A stretch of DNA of 64,000 bases from Gammaproteobacteria bacterium (GCA_027315105.1 DAHUYP010000082.1:1-64000); one strand, 5' to 3'; counted from the stretch's first letter, positions 17,143-27,046 are shown. Translations and numbers: made by a program. Notes: a model not told the origin generated them from the letters alone.

Positions 17143-20100
17143 GCCGCGCTCCCGGCCGCCGGCGAGGCAGGCCTCGGGCGCAACCGCCGCGACAGGCGGT
17201 CGAACAGCAGATAGATCACCGGCGTGGTGAACAAGGTGAGCATCTGGCTGAGCGCGAGGCCGCCGATGATGGCGAGACCGAGCGGCCGCCGCAGCTCCGA
17301 GCCGGTGCCGGCGCCGAGCAGCAGCGGCAGGGCGCCGAGCATCGCCGCCAGCGTGGTCATCAGGATCGGCCGGAAGCGCAGCAGCGACGCTTCGAATATC
17401 GCCTCCTGCGCCGCCTTGCCGTGCTTGCGCTCCGCTTCGAGCGCGAAGTCCACGATCATGATGCCGTTCTTCTTGACGATGCCGATCAGCAGCACGATGC
17501 CGATGATGCCGATCACATCCAGGTCCTTGCCGGCCAGCATGAGCGCCAGCAGCGCCCCGATCCCGGCCGACGGCAGCGTCGACAGGATCGTCACCGGATG
17601 GATATAGCTCTCGTACAGCACGCCCAGCACGATGTAGACGGTGACCAGCGCGGCAATCAGCAGGAACACCTCGCTCGACAGCGACTCCCGGAAGGCCTGC
17701 GCGGCGCCCTGAAACGAGCTGGTGATCGACGCCGGCAGCTGCACCGCGCGTTCAGCGCGCTCGATCTCGTCCACCGCCGTGCTGAGCGAGGCGCCCCGGG
17801 CGAGGTCGAACGACACGGTGACGGCCGGGAACTGCGCCAGGTGGCTGATCACGAGCGGGGCCCTGGTGGCCTTGATGTCGGCGATGCCGCTCAGGGGCAC
17901 CTGGCCGGTGCTGCCGGTCTGCGTCGGCAGGTACAGGGTGCCGAGCGCTTGCAGATTGGCAAGGCTTGCGGGCGTGGCGACCAGTATCACGCGATACTGA
18001 TTGGACTGATTGAAGATCGTCGACACGATGCGCTGGCCGAGCGCGTCGTAGAGCGCGTTGTCGATGCTCGCCGCGGTGATACCGAAGCGCGCGGCCAGCT
18101 GCCGATTGACCTCGACCATGACGCTCAGGCCGTCGTTGTTCAGATCACTGGTGACGTCGGTGATCGATCTGATCTGCTTCATGCGCGCGACCAGCTCGGG
18201 CACGTATTTCTGGAACGCCTGCTGATCCGGCCCCCTGAGCACGAACTGGTACTGGTTCGGCGACACCACGGTATCGAGCGTGAGGTCCTGCTCGGGCTGC
18301 AGATGCAGCTGGATTCCGGACACGCCGGCGACTTCCTCCTGCAGGCGTCGGGCGATCTGCCTGGCGCTCTGCGAGCGCTCATCGTGCGGCCGCAGATTGA
18401 TCAGGAAGCGGCCCTTGTTGAGGGTGGTGTTGGTACCGTCGATGCCGATGTACGAGGTCAGCGACGCCACGTCGGGATCCTTCAGTATCACGTCGGCCAG
18501 AGCCTGCTGGCGCAGCGCCATCGCCTTGTAGGACACCGAGTTGTCGGCGATGCTGATGCCCTGGAGCACGCCGACGTCCTGCACCGGAAACAGGCCCTTC
18601 GGGATGACCAGGTACAGGACCACGGTCAGCACCACGGTCAGCGTCGCGACCGCCAGCGTCAGGGCCTGGTGACGCATGACCCAGGCGAGGCCGCGCTCGT
18701 AGGCCGCGAGCGTCCGGTCGAACAGCTCTTCGCTGACGTGCTCGAAGCGGCTCGGACGCCGCTCGGCCTTGCGCCGCACGATGCGTGCGCACATCATCGG
18801 TACCAGCGTCAGGGACACCACGGCGGAGATCACGATGGTCACGGCGAGGGTGACCGCGAACTCGCTGAACAGCCGTCCGATCACCCCGCCCATGAACAGC
18901 AGTGGAATCAGCACCGCGATCAGCGACGCCGTCAGCGACAGGATGGTGAAGCCGATCTGCCCGGCGCCTTCGAGTGCCGCCTCCAGTGCACTCCTGCCTT
19001 CCTCCAGGTAGCGCACGATGTTCTCGATCATCACGATGGAGTCGTCGACCACGAAGCCGGTGGCGATGATCAGGGCCATCAGCGACAGATTATCGATCGA
19101 GTAATTGAGCTGGTACATGACCGCGAGCGTCCCGACCAGGGAGACCGGCACGGAGATGCTCGGGATGAGGGTCGCCGGCAGGTTGCGCAGGAACGCGAAG
19201 ATCACCAGCACCACCAGCACGATCGACAGCAGCAGCTCGAACGCGGCGTCGGACACCGAGGCGCGGATCACGCCGGTGCCGTCCGCGACCACCTGCACGT
19301 GCATCGCCTGCGGCAGGCTCGCCAGCAGCTGCGGCAGCTGCTTCTTGATCTGATTGACCGTGGCGATCACGTTCGCCCCCGGCTGGCGCATCACATCGAG
19401 CACGATCGCCGGCGCGTGGTCGTACCACGCGCCCTGTTCGACGTCCTGCGCAGCCTGCGTGACGCGGGCCACGTCGCGCATGAAGACCGGTGTCCCGTTC
19501 TGGTAGGCGATCACCGTGTCCAGGTAGTCCTGCGGGTCCTCGATCTGGTCGTTGGCGTTGATCGTGTAATTCAGATCCGGGCCATCGAAATTGCCCTTCG
19601 GCTGGCTGACATTGATGTCGGCCAGCAGGATGCGCAGATCGTCGATATTGAGCCCGTAGGCGGCGAGCTTGTGCGGATCCGCCTCGACGCGCACCGCCGG
19701 GACATTGCCGCCGGCGGGGATGACCTGCCCGACTCCGGGCACCTCGGAGATCTTCGAGGCCAGCCGGTTGTTGGCCAGGTCCTGCAGCGCCGTCAGCGAC
19801 AGCGATTCGGAGGTGACCGCGAGCGTCATGATCGGCCGGTCGGCGGGATTGACCTTTGCATAGACCGGCGGCGCCGGCAGCCCGATCGGCAGCAGACTGT
19901 TGGCCGCGTTGATGGCCTCCTGGACGTTCTGTTCCGCGACGTCGAGGTTGAGCGCGAGACTGAACTGCAGGGTGATCACCGAGGCACCGGCGGAGCTCGC
20001 GGAGGTCATCTGCGTCAGCCCGGGAATCTGCCCCAGCTGCACCTCGAGCGGCGCAGTCACGGTGGTCGCCATCACCTGCGGACTGGCACCGGGGTAGAAG

Positions 20101-20246
20101 GTCTGCACCTGGATGGTCGGGTAGTCCACCACCGGCAGCGAGGAGATCGGCAGGAACCGCACGGCCACCAGGCCGGCGAGCACCAGCGCGATCATCAGCA
20201 GCGAGGTCGCCACCGGCCGCAGGACGAACAGGCGGGAGATGTTCAT
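17139..20246 (-). CDS. RND efflux permease, MdtB-like
   Basis: A 1035-aa HAE1-family RND transporter of normal length. Motifs include MNISRLFVLRPVATSLLMIA, FYPGASPQVMATTVTAPLE in the first porter loop, GFVVDDSIVMIENIVRYLEEG in TM4 and GIVKKNGIMIVDFALE in TM10. It sits between the membrane-fusion protein gene (17 bp upstream) and the MdtC-like gene (4-bp overlap), the usual MdtABC order. Substrates of such pumps include bile salts and various drugs; the substrate here is not known. Confidence 0.94.
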   Translation of the reverse strand: MNISRLFVLRPVATSLLMIALVLAGLVAVRFLPISSLPVVDYPTIQVQTFYPGASPQVMATTVTAPLEVQLGQIPGLTQMTSASSAGASVITLQFSLALNLDVAEQNVQEAINAANSLLPIGLPAPPVYAKVNPADRPIMTLAVTSESLSLTALQDLANNRLASKISEVPGVGQVIPAGGNVPAVRVEADPHKLAAYGLNIDDLRILLADINVSQPKGNFDGPDLNYTINANDQIEDPQDYLDTVIAYQNGTPVFMRDVARVTQAAQDVEQGAWYDHAPAIVLDVMRQPGANVIATVNQIKKQLPQLLASLPQAMHVQVVADGTGVIRASVSDAAFELLLSIVLVVLVIFAFLRNLPATLIPSISVPVSLVGTLAVMYQLNYSIDNLSLMALIIATGFVVDDSIVMIENIVRYLEEGRSALEAALEGAGQIGFTILSLTASLIAVLIPLLFMGGVIGRLFSEFAVTLAVTIVISAVVSLTLVPMMCARIVRRKAERRPSRFEHVSEELFDRTLAAYERGLAWVMRHQALTLAVATLTVVLTVVLYLVIPKGLFPVQDVGVLQGISIADNSVSYKAMALRQQALADVILKDPDVASLTSYIGIDGTNTTLNKGRFLINLRPHDERSQSARQIARRLQEEVAGVSGIQLHLQPEQDLTLDTVVSPNQYQFVLRGPDQQAFQKYVPELVARMKQIRSITDVTSDLNNDGLSVMVEVNRQLAARFGITAASIDNALYDALGQRIVSTIFNQSNQYRVILVATPASLANLQALGTLYLPTQTGSTGQVPLSGIADIKATRAPLVISHLAQFPAVTVSFDLARGASLSTAVDEIERAERAVQLPASITSSFQGAAQAFRESLSSEVFLLIAALVTVYIVLGVLYESYIHPVTILSTLPSAGIGALLALMLAGKDLDVIGIIGIVLLIGIVKKNGIMIVDFALEAERKHGKAAQEAIFEASLLRFRPILMTTLAAMLGALPLLLGAGTGSELRRPLGLAIIGGLALSQMLTLFTTPVIYLLFDRLSRRLRPRPASPAAGSAA

Positions 20247-20263
20247 GCAGCCGGCATCGGCGA

Positions 20264-21487
20264 TTACTGCTTCTTCGCCGTACTTCTTTCCACCGTACGC
20301 GAATCCGGGCCGCCGATGCTGATCTTCGCACCGTCGCTGAGCCGGTCGGTGCCATCGATCACGACCATGTCGCTGGCCGCCAGTCCGGACAGGATGGCGG
20401 TGTTGGTGCCGTCGCTCGGACCGGCGGTGATCTTGCGCACCGAGACGGTGTCATCGGCGTTGGCCAGATAGACGTACTCGCCCGGCGCGCCGTTCAATAC
20501 CGCCGCCGTGGGAACGACCAGGGTCTGGCTCAGCGTGTCCACGAGCAGCTTGACGTTGACGAATTCGTTCGGGAACAGCGCCTCGTCATCGTTGCGAAAC
20601 AGCGCACGCAGCGTGACGGTGCCGGTGCTCGTGGTCATCTGGTTGCTGATTGCATACAGCATTCCAGTGGCGATCTCGCGGCTGTTGTCGCTCGTATAGG
20701 CCGTGACCGGCAGCTTGGCGCCGGAATTGACGCGCTGGACGACCTTGTCGAGGTCGTTCTGCGCCACGGTGAATTCCACCGTCGTCGGCTTCATGGTCGT
20801 GATCACGACGATGCCGGGGGAGCTCGAGGCCGTGACGAAATTGCCGGGGTCGACCAGGCGCAGGCCGACCCGGCCGGCGACCGGCGCCGTGATGCGGCAA
20901 TACACCAGGTCGAGCTGATACTGGGCAATACTGGCCTCGTCGGTCTTCACCTGGGCCACCTGCTGCTCGACCGTGAAGCGCTGGTCGATGACGATCTGCT
21001 CGGCGATGGCCTTCTGCTCATTCAATTGTTCGTAGCGCCCCAGGTCGGAGCGACCCTGGGCCAGCGCCGCCTGGTCCTTCAGCAGCTGCGCCTGCGCCTG
21101 CTGCAGATCGATCTGATACGGGCGCGGATCGATCTGCGCGAGGAACTGCCCCTGCGCCACGTCCCGCCCTTCCCGGTAGCCGACCTCGGTCAGATAGCCG
21201 CTCAACTCCGGCAGCACGGTCACTGTGGCAATCGGCGTGACCGTGCCGAGTTCCATCAGCGTCTCCGGCATGTCGCCGCGGGCCACCCGGGCGACCCTGA
21301 CGACCTGCGGCGCCGCACCACGTGCGGGCGGCTTGCGCGCGAACAGGTGTACGATCACCGGGACCAGCAGGATCACGGCCACCGTCACCAGCACCCATCG
21401 CGCTCGACGGGGTGGAGGATCCTTCCCTGCCTGCGCATCCAGCGTCGTGTCCATCCCGTCTCCCGATGCCGCGCCGCCCGAACTCAT
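20264..21487 (-). CDS. RND periplasmic membrane-fusion protein, MdtA-like
   Basis: A 407-aa HlyD/AcrA-type adaptor. It has an N-terminal anchor (WVLVTVAVILLVPVIVHLF), a lipoyl half (VTVLPELSGYLTEVGYREG), an alpha-hairpin (LQQAQAQLLKDQAALAQG), a second lipoyl half with ITAPVAGRVGLRLVDPGNFV, and a C-terminal beta-barrel domain. It bridges the permeases and the outer-membrane factor. The internal ATG at 21454 has GGGAG five bases upstream and may be the true start, removing 11 residues. It is the first gene of the operon and is divergent from the OsmC-like gene. Confidence 0.92.
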   Translation of the reverse strand: MSSGGAASGDGMDTTLDAQAGKDPPPRRARWVLVTVAVILLVPVIVHLFARKPPARGAAPQVVRVARVARGDMPETLMELGTVTPIATVTVLPELSGYLTEVGYREGRDVAQGQFLAQIDPRPYQIDLQQAQAQLLKDQAALAQGRSDLGRYEQLNEQKAIAEQIVIDQRFTVEQQVAQVKTDEASIAQYQLDLVYCRITAPVAGRVGLRLVDPGNFVTASSSPGIVVITTMKPTTVEFTVAQNDLDKVVQRVNSGAKLPVTAYTSDNSREIATGMLYAISNQMTTSTGTVTLRALFRNDDEALFPNEFVNVKLLVDTLSQTLVVPTAAVLNGAPGEYVYLANADDTVSVRKITAGPSDGTNTAILSGLAASDMVVIDGTDRLSDGAKISIGGPDSRTVERSTAKKQ

Positions 21488-21595
21488 ATGGCCGCGCCCC
21501 AGCTGAGGAATGATAGGCGGCCGGGGATGGCTCCCTACCTTGTCAAACGATTAAAAAGGGTTAACGTGGCACTTCGGCCGCCACGGAGCAATGCC

Positions 21596-22033
21596 ATGAA
21601 GCGAACTGGGTCGGCGATTTGGACGGGCGACCTCAAGAGCGGGCACGGCGCGCTCGCGACCCATAGCGGCGTGCTCAAGGACACCCCTTATTCCTTCGCC
21701 ACCCGGTTCGAAGCCGCCCACGGCACCAATCCGGAAGAGCTGATCGCCGCGGCCCATGCCGGCTGCTTCACGATGGCGCTGTCGGCAGGTCTGGCGCAAG
21801 CCGGCTTCACGCCCAAGCGACTCGCGACCCAGGCCACCCTGTCACTGGAGCTCGTCAACGGCAACTGGAGCATCACCAGCGTGCACCTGGAGAACGAAGC
21901 CTGGGTGCCAGGCATCGACCGGCAGAAGTTCGCCCAGATCGCCGCCGACGCCAAGGCGAATTGCCCGGTGTCGCGGCTGCTGCGCGCGGACATCTCGCTT
22001 ACGGCCAAGCTCGAGGCCAGCGGCGCGACCTGA
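21596..22033 (+). CDS. OsmC/OhrA-like peroxide-reducing protein
   Basis: A 145-aa OsmC-family protein. It has the N-terminal beta region (GSAIWTGDLKSGHGAL), the peroxidatic Cys in EELIAAAHAGCFTMALS, and the resolving Cys in AKANCPVSRLLRADISL, so it probably reduces organic hydroperoxides or chlorinated oxidants. The ORF track begins far upstream in a shadow frame; the ATG at 21596 has a GGAG site and gives the usual OsmC length. It is divergent from the RND operon. The stop codon lies inside a tandem 14-bp duplication. Confidence 0.88.
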   Translation: MKRTGSAIWTGDLKSGHGALATHSGVLKDTPYSFATRFEAAHGTNPEELIAAAHAGCFTMALSAGLAQAGFTPKRLATQATLSLELVNGNWSITSVHLENEAWVPGIDRQKFAQIAADAKANCPVSRLLRADISLTAKLEASGAT

Positions 22034-22054
22034 CGGGAGCGACCTGACGGGAGC
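22027..22054. repeat. Tandem 14-bp duplication spanning the OsmC-like stop codon
   Basis: GACCTGACGGGAGC occurs twice head to tail. The first copy supplies the TGA stop of the OsmC-like gene, and the second copy is non-coding. It looks like a recent slippage duplication. Confidence 0.85.
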
Positions 22055-22308
22055 GCTCCGATCCCGGGCGCGATGGTGGACGGAGCATGAGGCCCGGCGG
22101 GACCATCGGTCGCGCCCCCTTATGAGTCGCGCCGCCTTATGGGTGGCGCCGCCTGATCGGTCGCACGCAGCTCGCCGCCAGGGTCGCCCACCCCGCGGTA
22201 CCGGCCGGGGCCGGCGCCCCGGGGCGCACGCCTCGCGCGGCGCTCCGCGCAACCAGGCGCCGCGGCCGTCGGCCGATCGAGCCGGCGACCGCGGCGGCAA
22301 CCAGTGGC

Positions 22309-22515
22309 TTATTTCGAGCTGCCGCCGGAGCTGCTGCTCGAGCTGCCCTTCTTGCTCTTCTTGCTGTGGTGATGCGCGGACTTCTTGCTCGTGGTTCCCG
22401 AGCTCGAAGCCGACGTGCCGGCGCCGGAGGACGAGGTATCCGCCGCCGAGGCAATCACGGGTGCGGCGCTCAAGGTGGCGGCCATGATGGTCAGAACTGC
22501 AAGGTTGAACTTCAT
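22309..22515 (-). CDS. Small exported Ser/Lys/His-rich peptide, 68 aa
   Basis: A clear signal peptide (MKFNLAVLTIMAATLSA ... ASAADT) is followed by about 43 residues almost entirely of Ser, Gly, Thr, Lys and His, including SAHHHSKKSKKGSSSSS. The mature part has no predicted fold. The gene stands alone, with about 275 bp of GC-rich DNA without a recognisable gene downstream and 160 bp before fcl. Similar low-complexity exported peptides are annotated only as hypothetical. His and Lys clusters suggest metal or polyanion binding, but this is speculation. The signal peptide makes a real gene likely. Confidence 0.65.
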   Translation of the reverse strand: MKFNLAVLTIMAATLSAAPVIASAADTSSSGAGTSASSSGTTSKKSAHHHSKKSKKGSSSSSSGGSSK

Positions 22516-22676
22516 TTTTCGGTCCTTAAACGGGTTGATGACTGCCCGCGACGCGGGGCGGCAATCTTAACGCCATTTCAACGGTAAATCAGCGGCTGTG
22601 GGCCGGGCCGGCGGCGATTTTCGCCGCCCGCGGCGGCCGGTGCCACCGCTGCGGTGCGCCGTCGGTCGCCGGCTGC

Positions 22677-23615
22677 CTACCGCCGCAGCGCCTGCGCGTG
22701 AGATCGATACCAGTCGTAGGTCGACTCGATCCCGGCCTGGAGCGTGATGTTCGGTTGCCAGCCGAGCCGCGTCAGGCGTGACGTGTCGAGCAGCTTGCGC
22801 GGCGTGCCATCGGGCTTGGTGCCGTCGAAGCGCAGCTCGCCTTCGAATCCGACCGCGGCGGCGACCATGCGCGCCAATTCGGCAATGCTGACGTCCTTGC
22901 CCCAGCCGACGTTGATCGGCGCCTCATCGCTGTAGTGGCGCATCAGATGGACGCAGGCGTCGGCCAGGTCGTCCACGTGCAGGAATTCCCGCCGCGGCGT
23001 GCCGGTGCCCCATACCTCCACCGCCTCGGCGTGCTGCAGCTTCGCTTCGTGGCATTTGCGGATCAGCGCCGGCAGCACGTGCGAGCCGGTGAGGCTGAAG
23101 TTGTCGCCCGGCCCGTAGAGATTGGTCGGCATGGCGCAGATGGCGTCGAAACCGAACTCGCGCCGGTAGGCCTGGCACATCTTCAAACCGGCGATCTTGG
23201 CGATCGCGTACCATTCGTTGGTCGGCTCGAGCGGCCCGGTGAGCAGGCAGTCCTCGGTGAGCGGCTGCGGCGCCAGCCGCGGATAGATGCAGCTCGAGCC
23301 GAGGAACAGCAGCTTGCGCGTACCGTGGCGGTAGGCCGCGTCGATCACGTTGGTCTGGATCTGCAGGTTATCGCGCAGGAACTGCGCCGGCTGGCTGCGG
23401 TTGGCCTCGATGCCGCCGACCTTGGCCGCCGCCAGGAACACGTAGTGCGGCCGGTGCTCGGCGAAGAAGCGCTCGACTTCGGCCTGTCGGCACAGATCCA
23501 GCTCGCGCCGCGTGCGCAGCAGCAGTTGTCTTGCGCCGCCGGCCAGCAGGCGGCGCACGATCGCCGAGCCGACCAGGCCTTGATGGCCTGCAACCAGAAT
23601 CGGTGAGTCGTCCAC
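22677..23615 (-). CDS. fcl: GDP-L-fucose synthase
   Basis: A short-chain dehydrogenase-like epimerase/reductase converting GDP-4-keto-6-deoxymannose to GDP-L-fucose. It has the NADP-binding VAGHQGLVGSAIVRRLL, the family signature AAKVGGIEANRSQPAQFL, LGSSCIYP with the catalytic Ser and Cys, and NEWYAIAKIAGLKMCQ with YxxxK. The ORF track starts at an ATG (23678) inside gmd; the GTG at 23615, ten bases after the gmd stop, gives the standard N-terminus (312 aa), and AGGGA lies upstream. It forms a two-gene operon with gmd for surface polysaccharide sugar supply. Confidence 0.93.
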   Translation of the reverse strand: MDDSPILVAGHQGLVGSAIVRRLLAGGARQLLLRTRRELDLCRQAEVERFFAEHRPHYVFLAAAKVGGIEANRSQPAQFLRDNLQIQTNVIDAAYRHGTRKLLFLGSSCIYPRLAPQPLTEDCLLTGPLEPTNEWYAIAKIAGLKMCQAYRREFGFDAICAMPTNLYGPGDNFSLTGSHVLPALIRKCHEAKLQHAEAVEVWGTGTPRREFLHVDDLADACVHLMRHYSDEAPINVGWGKDVSIAELARMVAAAVGFEGELRFDGTKPDGTPRKLLDTSRLTRLGWQPNITLQAGIESTYDWYRSHAQALRR

Positions 23616-23625
23616 GGTGCGGGCG

Positions 23626-24711
23626 CTATTCCCTGTACTTGTAGGTCTTGAACCCTTCGCGCGCCATGAGGCCGTCACGGCGCGCGAGTTCGAGGTCCTG
23701 CGCGATCATCTCGCCGACCAATGCGTCGAAGCCGATCTCCGGTTGCCAGCCGAGCTGCTGGCGTGCCTTGCTGGCGTCGCCGAGCAGCGTATCCACCTCG
23801 GTCGGACGGAAGTAGTGCGGATCGACCCGGATGATGGTGCGGCCGCTCCCGGCCTCTACACCGCGCTCTTCGACACCGTGTCCATGCCATTCCAGGCGCA
23901 TGTCCAGCAGCGTCGCGGCGCGCTCGCAGAACTCGCGCACCGAATGCTGCTCGCCGGTCGCGATGACGTAGTCCTCCGGCTGCTGCTGCTGCAGCATCAG
24001 CCACTGCGCGCGCACGAAATCGCGCGCATGACCCCAGTCGCGCCGCGAGTCCAGATTGCCCAGGTACAGGCACTCTTCGAGCCCTTGGTGCACGCGCGCC
24101 AGCCCGCGCGTGATCTTGCGCGTGACGAAGGTCTCGCCGCGGACCGGTGATTCGTGATTGAAGAGAATGCCGTTGCAGGCGTAGAGGCCATAAGCCTCGC
24201 GGTAATTGACCGTGATCCAGTACGCGTACACCTTCGCCACGCCGTACGGCGAGCGCGGATAGAACGGCGTGGTCTCGCGCTGCGGGGTCTCGCAGACCTT
24301 GCCGAACATCTCCGAGGTCGAGGCCTGGTAGAAGCGCGTCTTCGCGCCCAGGCCGAGGATCCGGATCGCCTCGAGCAGCCGCAGCGCCCCCAGCGCATCC
24401 GAGTTGGCCGTGTATTCCGGGGTCTCGAACGACACCGCGACGTGGCTCTGCGCCGCCAGATTGTAGATTTCGTCCGGCTGCACCTGCTGGATGATGCGGA
24501 TCAGATTGGTCGCATCGGTCAGGTCACCGTAGTGCAGATGCAGCCGCACGCCGCGCTCGTGCGGATCCTGGTAGAGGTGATCGATGCGATCGGTATTGAA
24601 CGAGGATGCGCGGCGCTTGATGCCGTGCACTTCGTAGCCTTTCTCGAGCAGCAGCTCGGCCAGATAGGCGCCGTCCTGTCCGGTCACGCCCGTGATCAAT
24701 GCGCGCTTCAT
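23626..24711 (-). CDS. gmd: GDP-mannose 4,6-dehydratase
   Basis: A 361-aa extended SDR enzyme that dehydrates GDP-D-mannose to GDP-4-keto-6-deoxy-D-mannose. It shows [20 protein letters not shown] (NADP site), [33 protein letters not shown] and [15 protein letters not shown] with the catalytic Tyr and Lys. The start is set at MKRALITG because the upstream codons in the track have no family match. It is followed by fcl ten bases later, so the pair makes GDP-fucose for LPS or capsule. The heptose operon diverges from it. Confidence 0.95.
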   Translation of the reverse strand: MKRALITGVTGQDGAYLAELLLEKGYEVHGIKRRASSFNTDRIDHLYQDPHERGVRLHLHYGDLTDATNLIRIIQQVQPDEIYNLAAQSHVAVSFETPEYTANSDALGALRLLEAIRILGLGAKTRFYQASTSEMFGKVCETPQRETTPFYPRSPYGVAKVYAYWITVNYREAYGLYACNGILFNHESPVRGETFVTRKITRGLARVHQGLEECLYLGNLDSRRDWGHARDFVRAQWLMLQQQQPEDYVIATGEQHSVREFCERAATLLDMRLEWHGHGVEERGVEAGSGRTIIRVDPHYFRPTEVDTLLGDASKARQQLGWQPEIGFDALVGEMIAQDLELARRDGLMAREGFKTYKYRE

Positions 24712-24960
24712 ATCACCCGTGGGAACGTTGGGGGCTCGCACGCATTGTAGGGCCTCGGCCGCGAGCACGCACTACGCGCCGCCGCCGCAGGCGGCCGCCC
24801 CCGACGCGGGCGATCGAGGCCGCCGGGCCGATGGGCGCCGGCGGCGAGGCCGGCAATGGCTCGGGCGCGCCACCGCCTGCTCCTTGCTTGCGATCCGCGA
24901 GTCGCCGATCATTCCCGGCAGCCCCTTCAGCACGGCGGATCGAGGTCCGCAGGAGCGACG

Positions 24961-25107
24961 ATGAGCGAATCCGGTGGCATCTCGAAGGCCTGGCTGCGCC
25001 GCAGCCCGGGGGAGCATGCGGCCGTCCGCCGGGTGCCCGGGCTGGCACGCGTCGGCGGCGCTGGTGCGCCGCGATCGGGCCCCAAGACACATTCATGCTC
25101 CATCTAG
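24961..25107 (+). CDS. 48-codon leader ORF overlapping the heptose kinase start
   Basis: An ATG with a strong AGGAG site seven bases upstream opens a short reading frame (MSESGGISKAWLRRS ... THSCSI) that ends at 25107, 13 bases inside the kinase gene. The kinase ATG at 25095 has no good ribosome-binding site of its own, so this ORF may deliver ribosomes by translational coupling. The product has no recognisable domain and may have no function of its own. The rest of the gmd/kinase gap (24712-24960) shows only GC-rich DNA that should hold the divergent promoters. Confidence 0.35.
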   Translation: MSESGGISKAWLRRSPGEHAAVRRVPGLARVGGAGAPRSGPKTHSCSI

Positions 25108-26027
25108 ACAAGAGCCGGCTCGAAGCCGCGCGCGTACTGGTCGTCGGCGACGCGATGCTGGATCGCTATCTGTTCGGCAATGTCGAGCGCATCTCGCCCG
25201 AGGCACCGGTGCCGGTCGTGCGCGTCACGCGCGAGGAGGATCGGCTCGGCGGCGCCGCCAACGTCGCTCTGAACGCCAAGGCCCTGGGCGCCCAGGTGAC
25301 GCTGGTGACGGTCGTCGGCGACGACGAGCCGGCAAGGCGGCTGCAGCAACTGCTGCAGGCGCAGGGCGTGGAATCGGTTCTCGGCCGCGACCCGAATCTC
25401 TACACCTGCGTCAAATTGCGCGTCATCGGGCGCGCACAGCAGCTGGTGCGGGTGGACTTCGAGAACCAGCCGGCACGCGAGGTCCTGGCCGACATGCTGC
25501 AGGAGTTCGAGGTCCACACACCGCGTCACGACGCGGTCCTGTTCTCCGACTACGGCAAGGGCGGCCTGGCGCACATCCCGCGCATGATCCAGATAGCGCG
25601 TTCCGCGCACAAGCCGGTGCTGATCGACCCCAAGGGCAGCGATTACGGCCGCTACGCGGGTGCCACGGTCATTACGCCCAATCGTGCCGAACTCGCGCAC
25701 GTGATCGGACAATGGAATAGCGAACAGCAGCTCGCCGAGCGCGCCCAGGCGCTGCGCGCCTCGCTCGATATCGACGCGCTGGTGCTCACGCGCAGCGAAG
25801 AGGGCATGTCGCTGTTCGACGCTCAGGGGCATCTGCAGGTTGCCGCGCAGTCGCGCGAAGTGTTCGACGTGACCGGCGCCGGCGACACGGTGATCGCCGC
25901 CATGGCGGCGTTGCTCGCCTGCGGCGCGACCGTGCGCGAGGCGCTGCCACTGGCCAATCGCGCCGCCGGCATCGTGGTCGGCAAGTTCGGTACCGCCAGC
26001 GTCAGTTACGAGGAGCTGTTCGCTTGA
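25095..26027 (+). CDS. hldA: D-glycero-beta-D-manno-heptose-7-phosphate kinase (HldE N-terminal type)
   Basis: A 310-aa PfkB/ribokinase-family sugar kinase equal to the N-terminal half of E. coli HldE. It has [28 protein letters not shown], the [16 protein letters not shown] substrate segment and the C-terminal [15 protein letters not shown] with the catalytic Asp. It phosphorylates heptose-7-phosphate at O-1 in ADP-heptose synthesis for the LPS core. The adenylyltransferase half is missing here and is found as a separate gene two positions downstream. It overlaps hldD by 4 bp. Confidence 0.93.
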   Translation: MLHLDKSRLEAARVLVVGDAMLDRYLFGNVERISPEAPVPVVRVTREEDRLGGAANVALNAKALGAQVTLVTVVGDDEPARRLQQLLQAQGVESVLGRDPNLYTCVKLRVIGRAQQLVRVDFENQPAREVLADMLQEFEVHTPRHDAVLFSDYGKGGLAHIPRMIQIARSAHKPVLIDPKGSDYGRYAGATVITPNRAELAHVIGQWNSEQQLAERAQALRASLDIDALVLTRSEEGMSLFDAQGHLQVAAQSREVFDVTGAGDTVIAAMAALLACGATVREALPLANRAAGIVVGKFGTASVSYEELFA

Positions 26028-27046
26028 GAATCGTCGTCACCGGCGCCGCCGGCATGATCGGCAGCAATCTGCTCCACGGCCTCAATGCCGCGGGCGTGGA
26101 TGATGTCATCGCCGTGGATGATCTGAGCGAGCCCGACAAGTACCGCAATCTGCTCGGCGCGCGCATCAGCGACTACTTCGATCGCAGCGAATTCTACGGT
26201 CGCTTCGGCCGCGGTGAACTGGGCCGCGTGGATGCCGTCTTCCACGAAGGCGCCTGCTCGGACACGATGCAGCACGACGGGCGCTACATGCTGGACAACA
26301 ACTACCGCTGTTCCAAGGATCTGCTCGACGCCTGCCAGTCCCAGGGAACCCGATTGCTGTATGCGTCCTCGGCCGCAGTCTATGGCGACAGCACGACGTT
26401 TCGCGAACAGCGGCCCTACGAGCGGCCGCTGAACGTCTACGGCTACTCGAAACTGCTGTTCGACGAGGTGGTGCGCCGCCGGCTGCCGCATGTCGGCCCG
26501 CAGGTCGTGGGGTTGCGCTATTTCAACGTCTATGGCCCGCGCGAGCAGCACAAGGGCCGCATGGCCTCCGTGGCCTTCCACCATTTCGGCGAGTTCGCGC
26601 ATGGCGGGCACGTCGATCTGTTCGGCGCCTACGGCGGCTATGCCGCCGGTGCGCAGCTGCGCGACTTCGTGTTCGTCGACGATGTGGTGGCGGTGAACCT
26701 GTGGTTTCTCGAGCATCCGGATCGCAGCGGCATCTTCAACCTCGGCACCGGCTGCGCGCAACCGTTCAACGACGTCGCGCACGCGGTCGTGAACGCCGTT
26801 CGGCGGCGGCGCGGCGAACCGGCGCTCACGCTCGCCGAGCAGGTCGCGCAGGATCTGGTGCGCTACATCCCGTTCCCTCAGGCCCTGGTGGGCAAGTATC
26901 AGTGCCATACGCAAGCCGACCTCGGCGCCCTGCGCGGCACAGGCTGTGCGCTGCCCTTCGTGGACGTCGCCACCGGCGTGCGGCGCTATGCCGAGTGGCT
27001 CGGCGCATCGACCGCGCCGCCCGCCGCGAGCCCCGGGGCCCCATGA
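26024..27046 (+). CDS. hldD: ADP-L-glycero-D-manno-heptose-6-epimerase
   Basis: A 340-aa extended SDR epimerase, the last step of ADP-heptose synthesis. It has [18 protein letters not shown] for NADP binding, [29 protein letters not shown], and [13 protein letters not shown] with the YxxxK pair. [18 protein letters not shown] is diagnostic for HldD. Translation starts at TTG, embedded in the TTGA overlap with the kinase stop, and the end overlaps the adenylyltransferase ATG (ATGA). Confidence 0.95.
   Translation: MRIVVTGAAGMIGSNLLHGLNAAGVDDVIAVDDLSEPDKYRNLLGARISDYFDRSEFYGRFGRGELGRVDAVFHEGACSDTMQHDGRYMLDNNYRCSKDLLDACQSQGTRLLYASSAAVYGDSTTFREQRPYERPLNVYGYSKLLFDEVVRRRLPHVGPQVVGLRYFNVYGPREQHKGRMASVAFHHFGEFAHGGHVDLFGAYGGYAAGAQLRDFVFVDDVVAVNLWFLEHPDRSGIFNLGTGCAQPFNDVAHAVVNAVRRRRGEPALTLAEQVAQDLVRYIPFPQALVGKYQCHTQADLGALRGTGCALPFVDVATGVRRYAEWLGASTAPPAASPGAP

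Noticed and set aside
17421-20471. 1016-aa plus-strand ORF antisense to the MdtB-like permease
   Set aside because: It is His/Arg/Asp/Gln-rich with no domain pattern, the mirror of GC-biased codons of the real gene. Other long antisense ORFs (15277-17214, 48927-51314, 13837-15213) were rejected for the same reason.
22027-22054. CRISPR or other repeat array
   Set aside because: Only two directly adjacent copies without spacers; no CRISPR-like pattern is present anywhere in the window.
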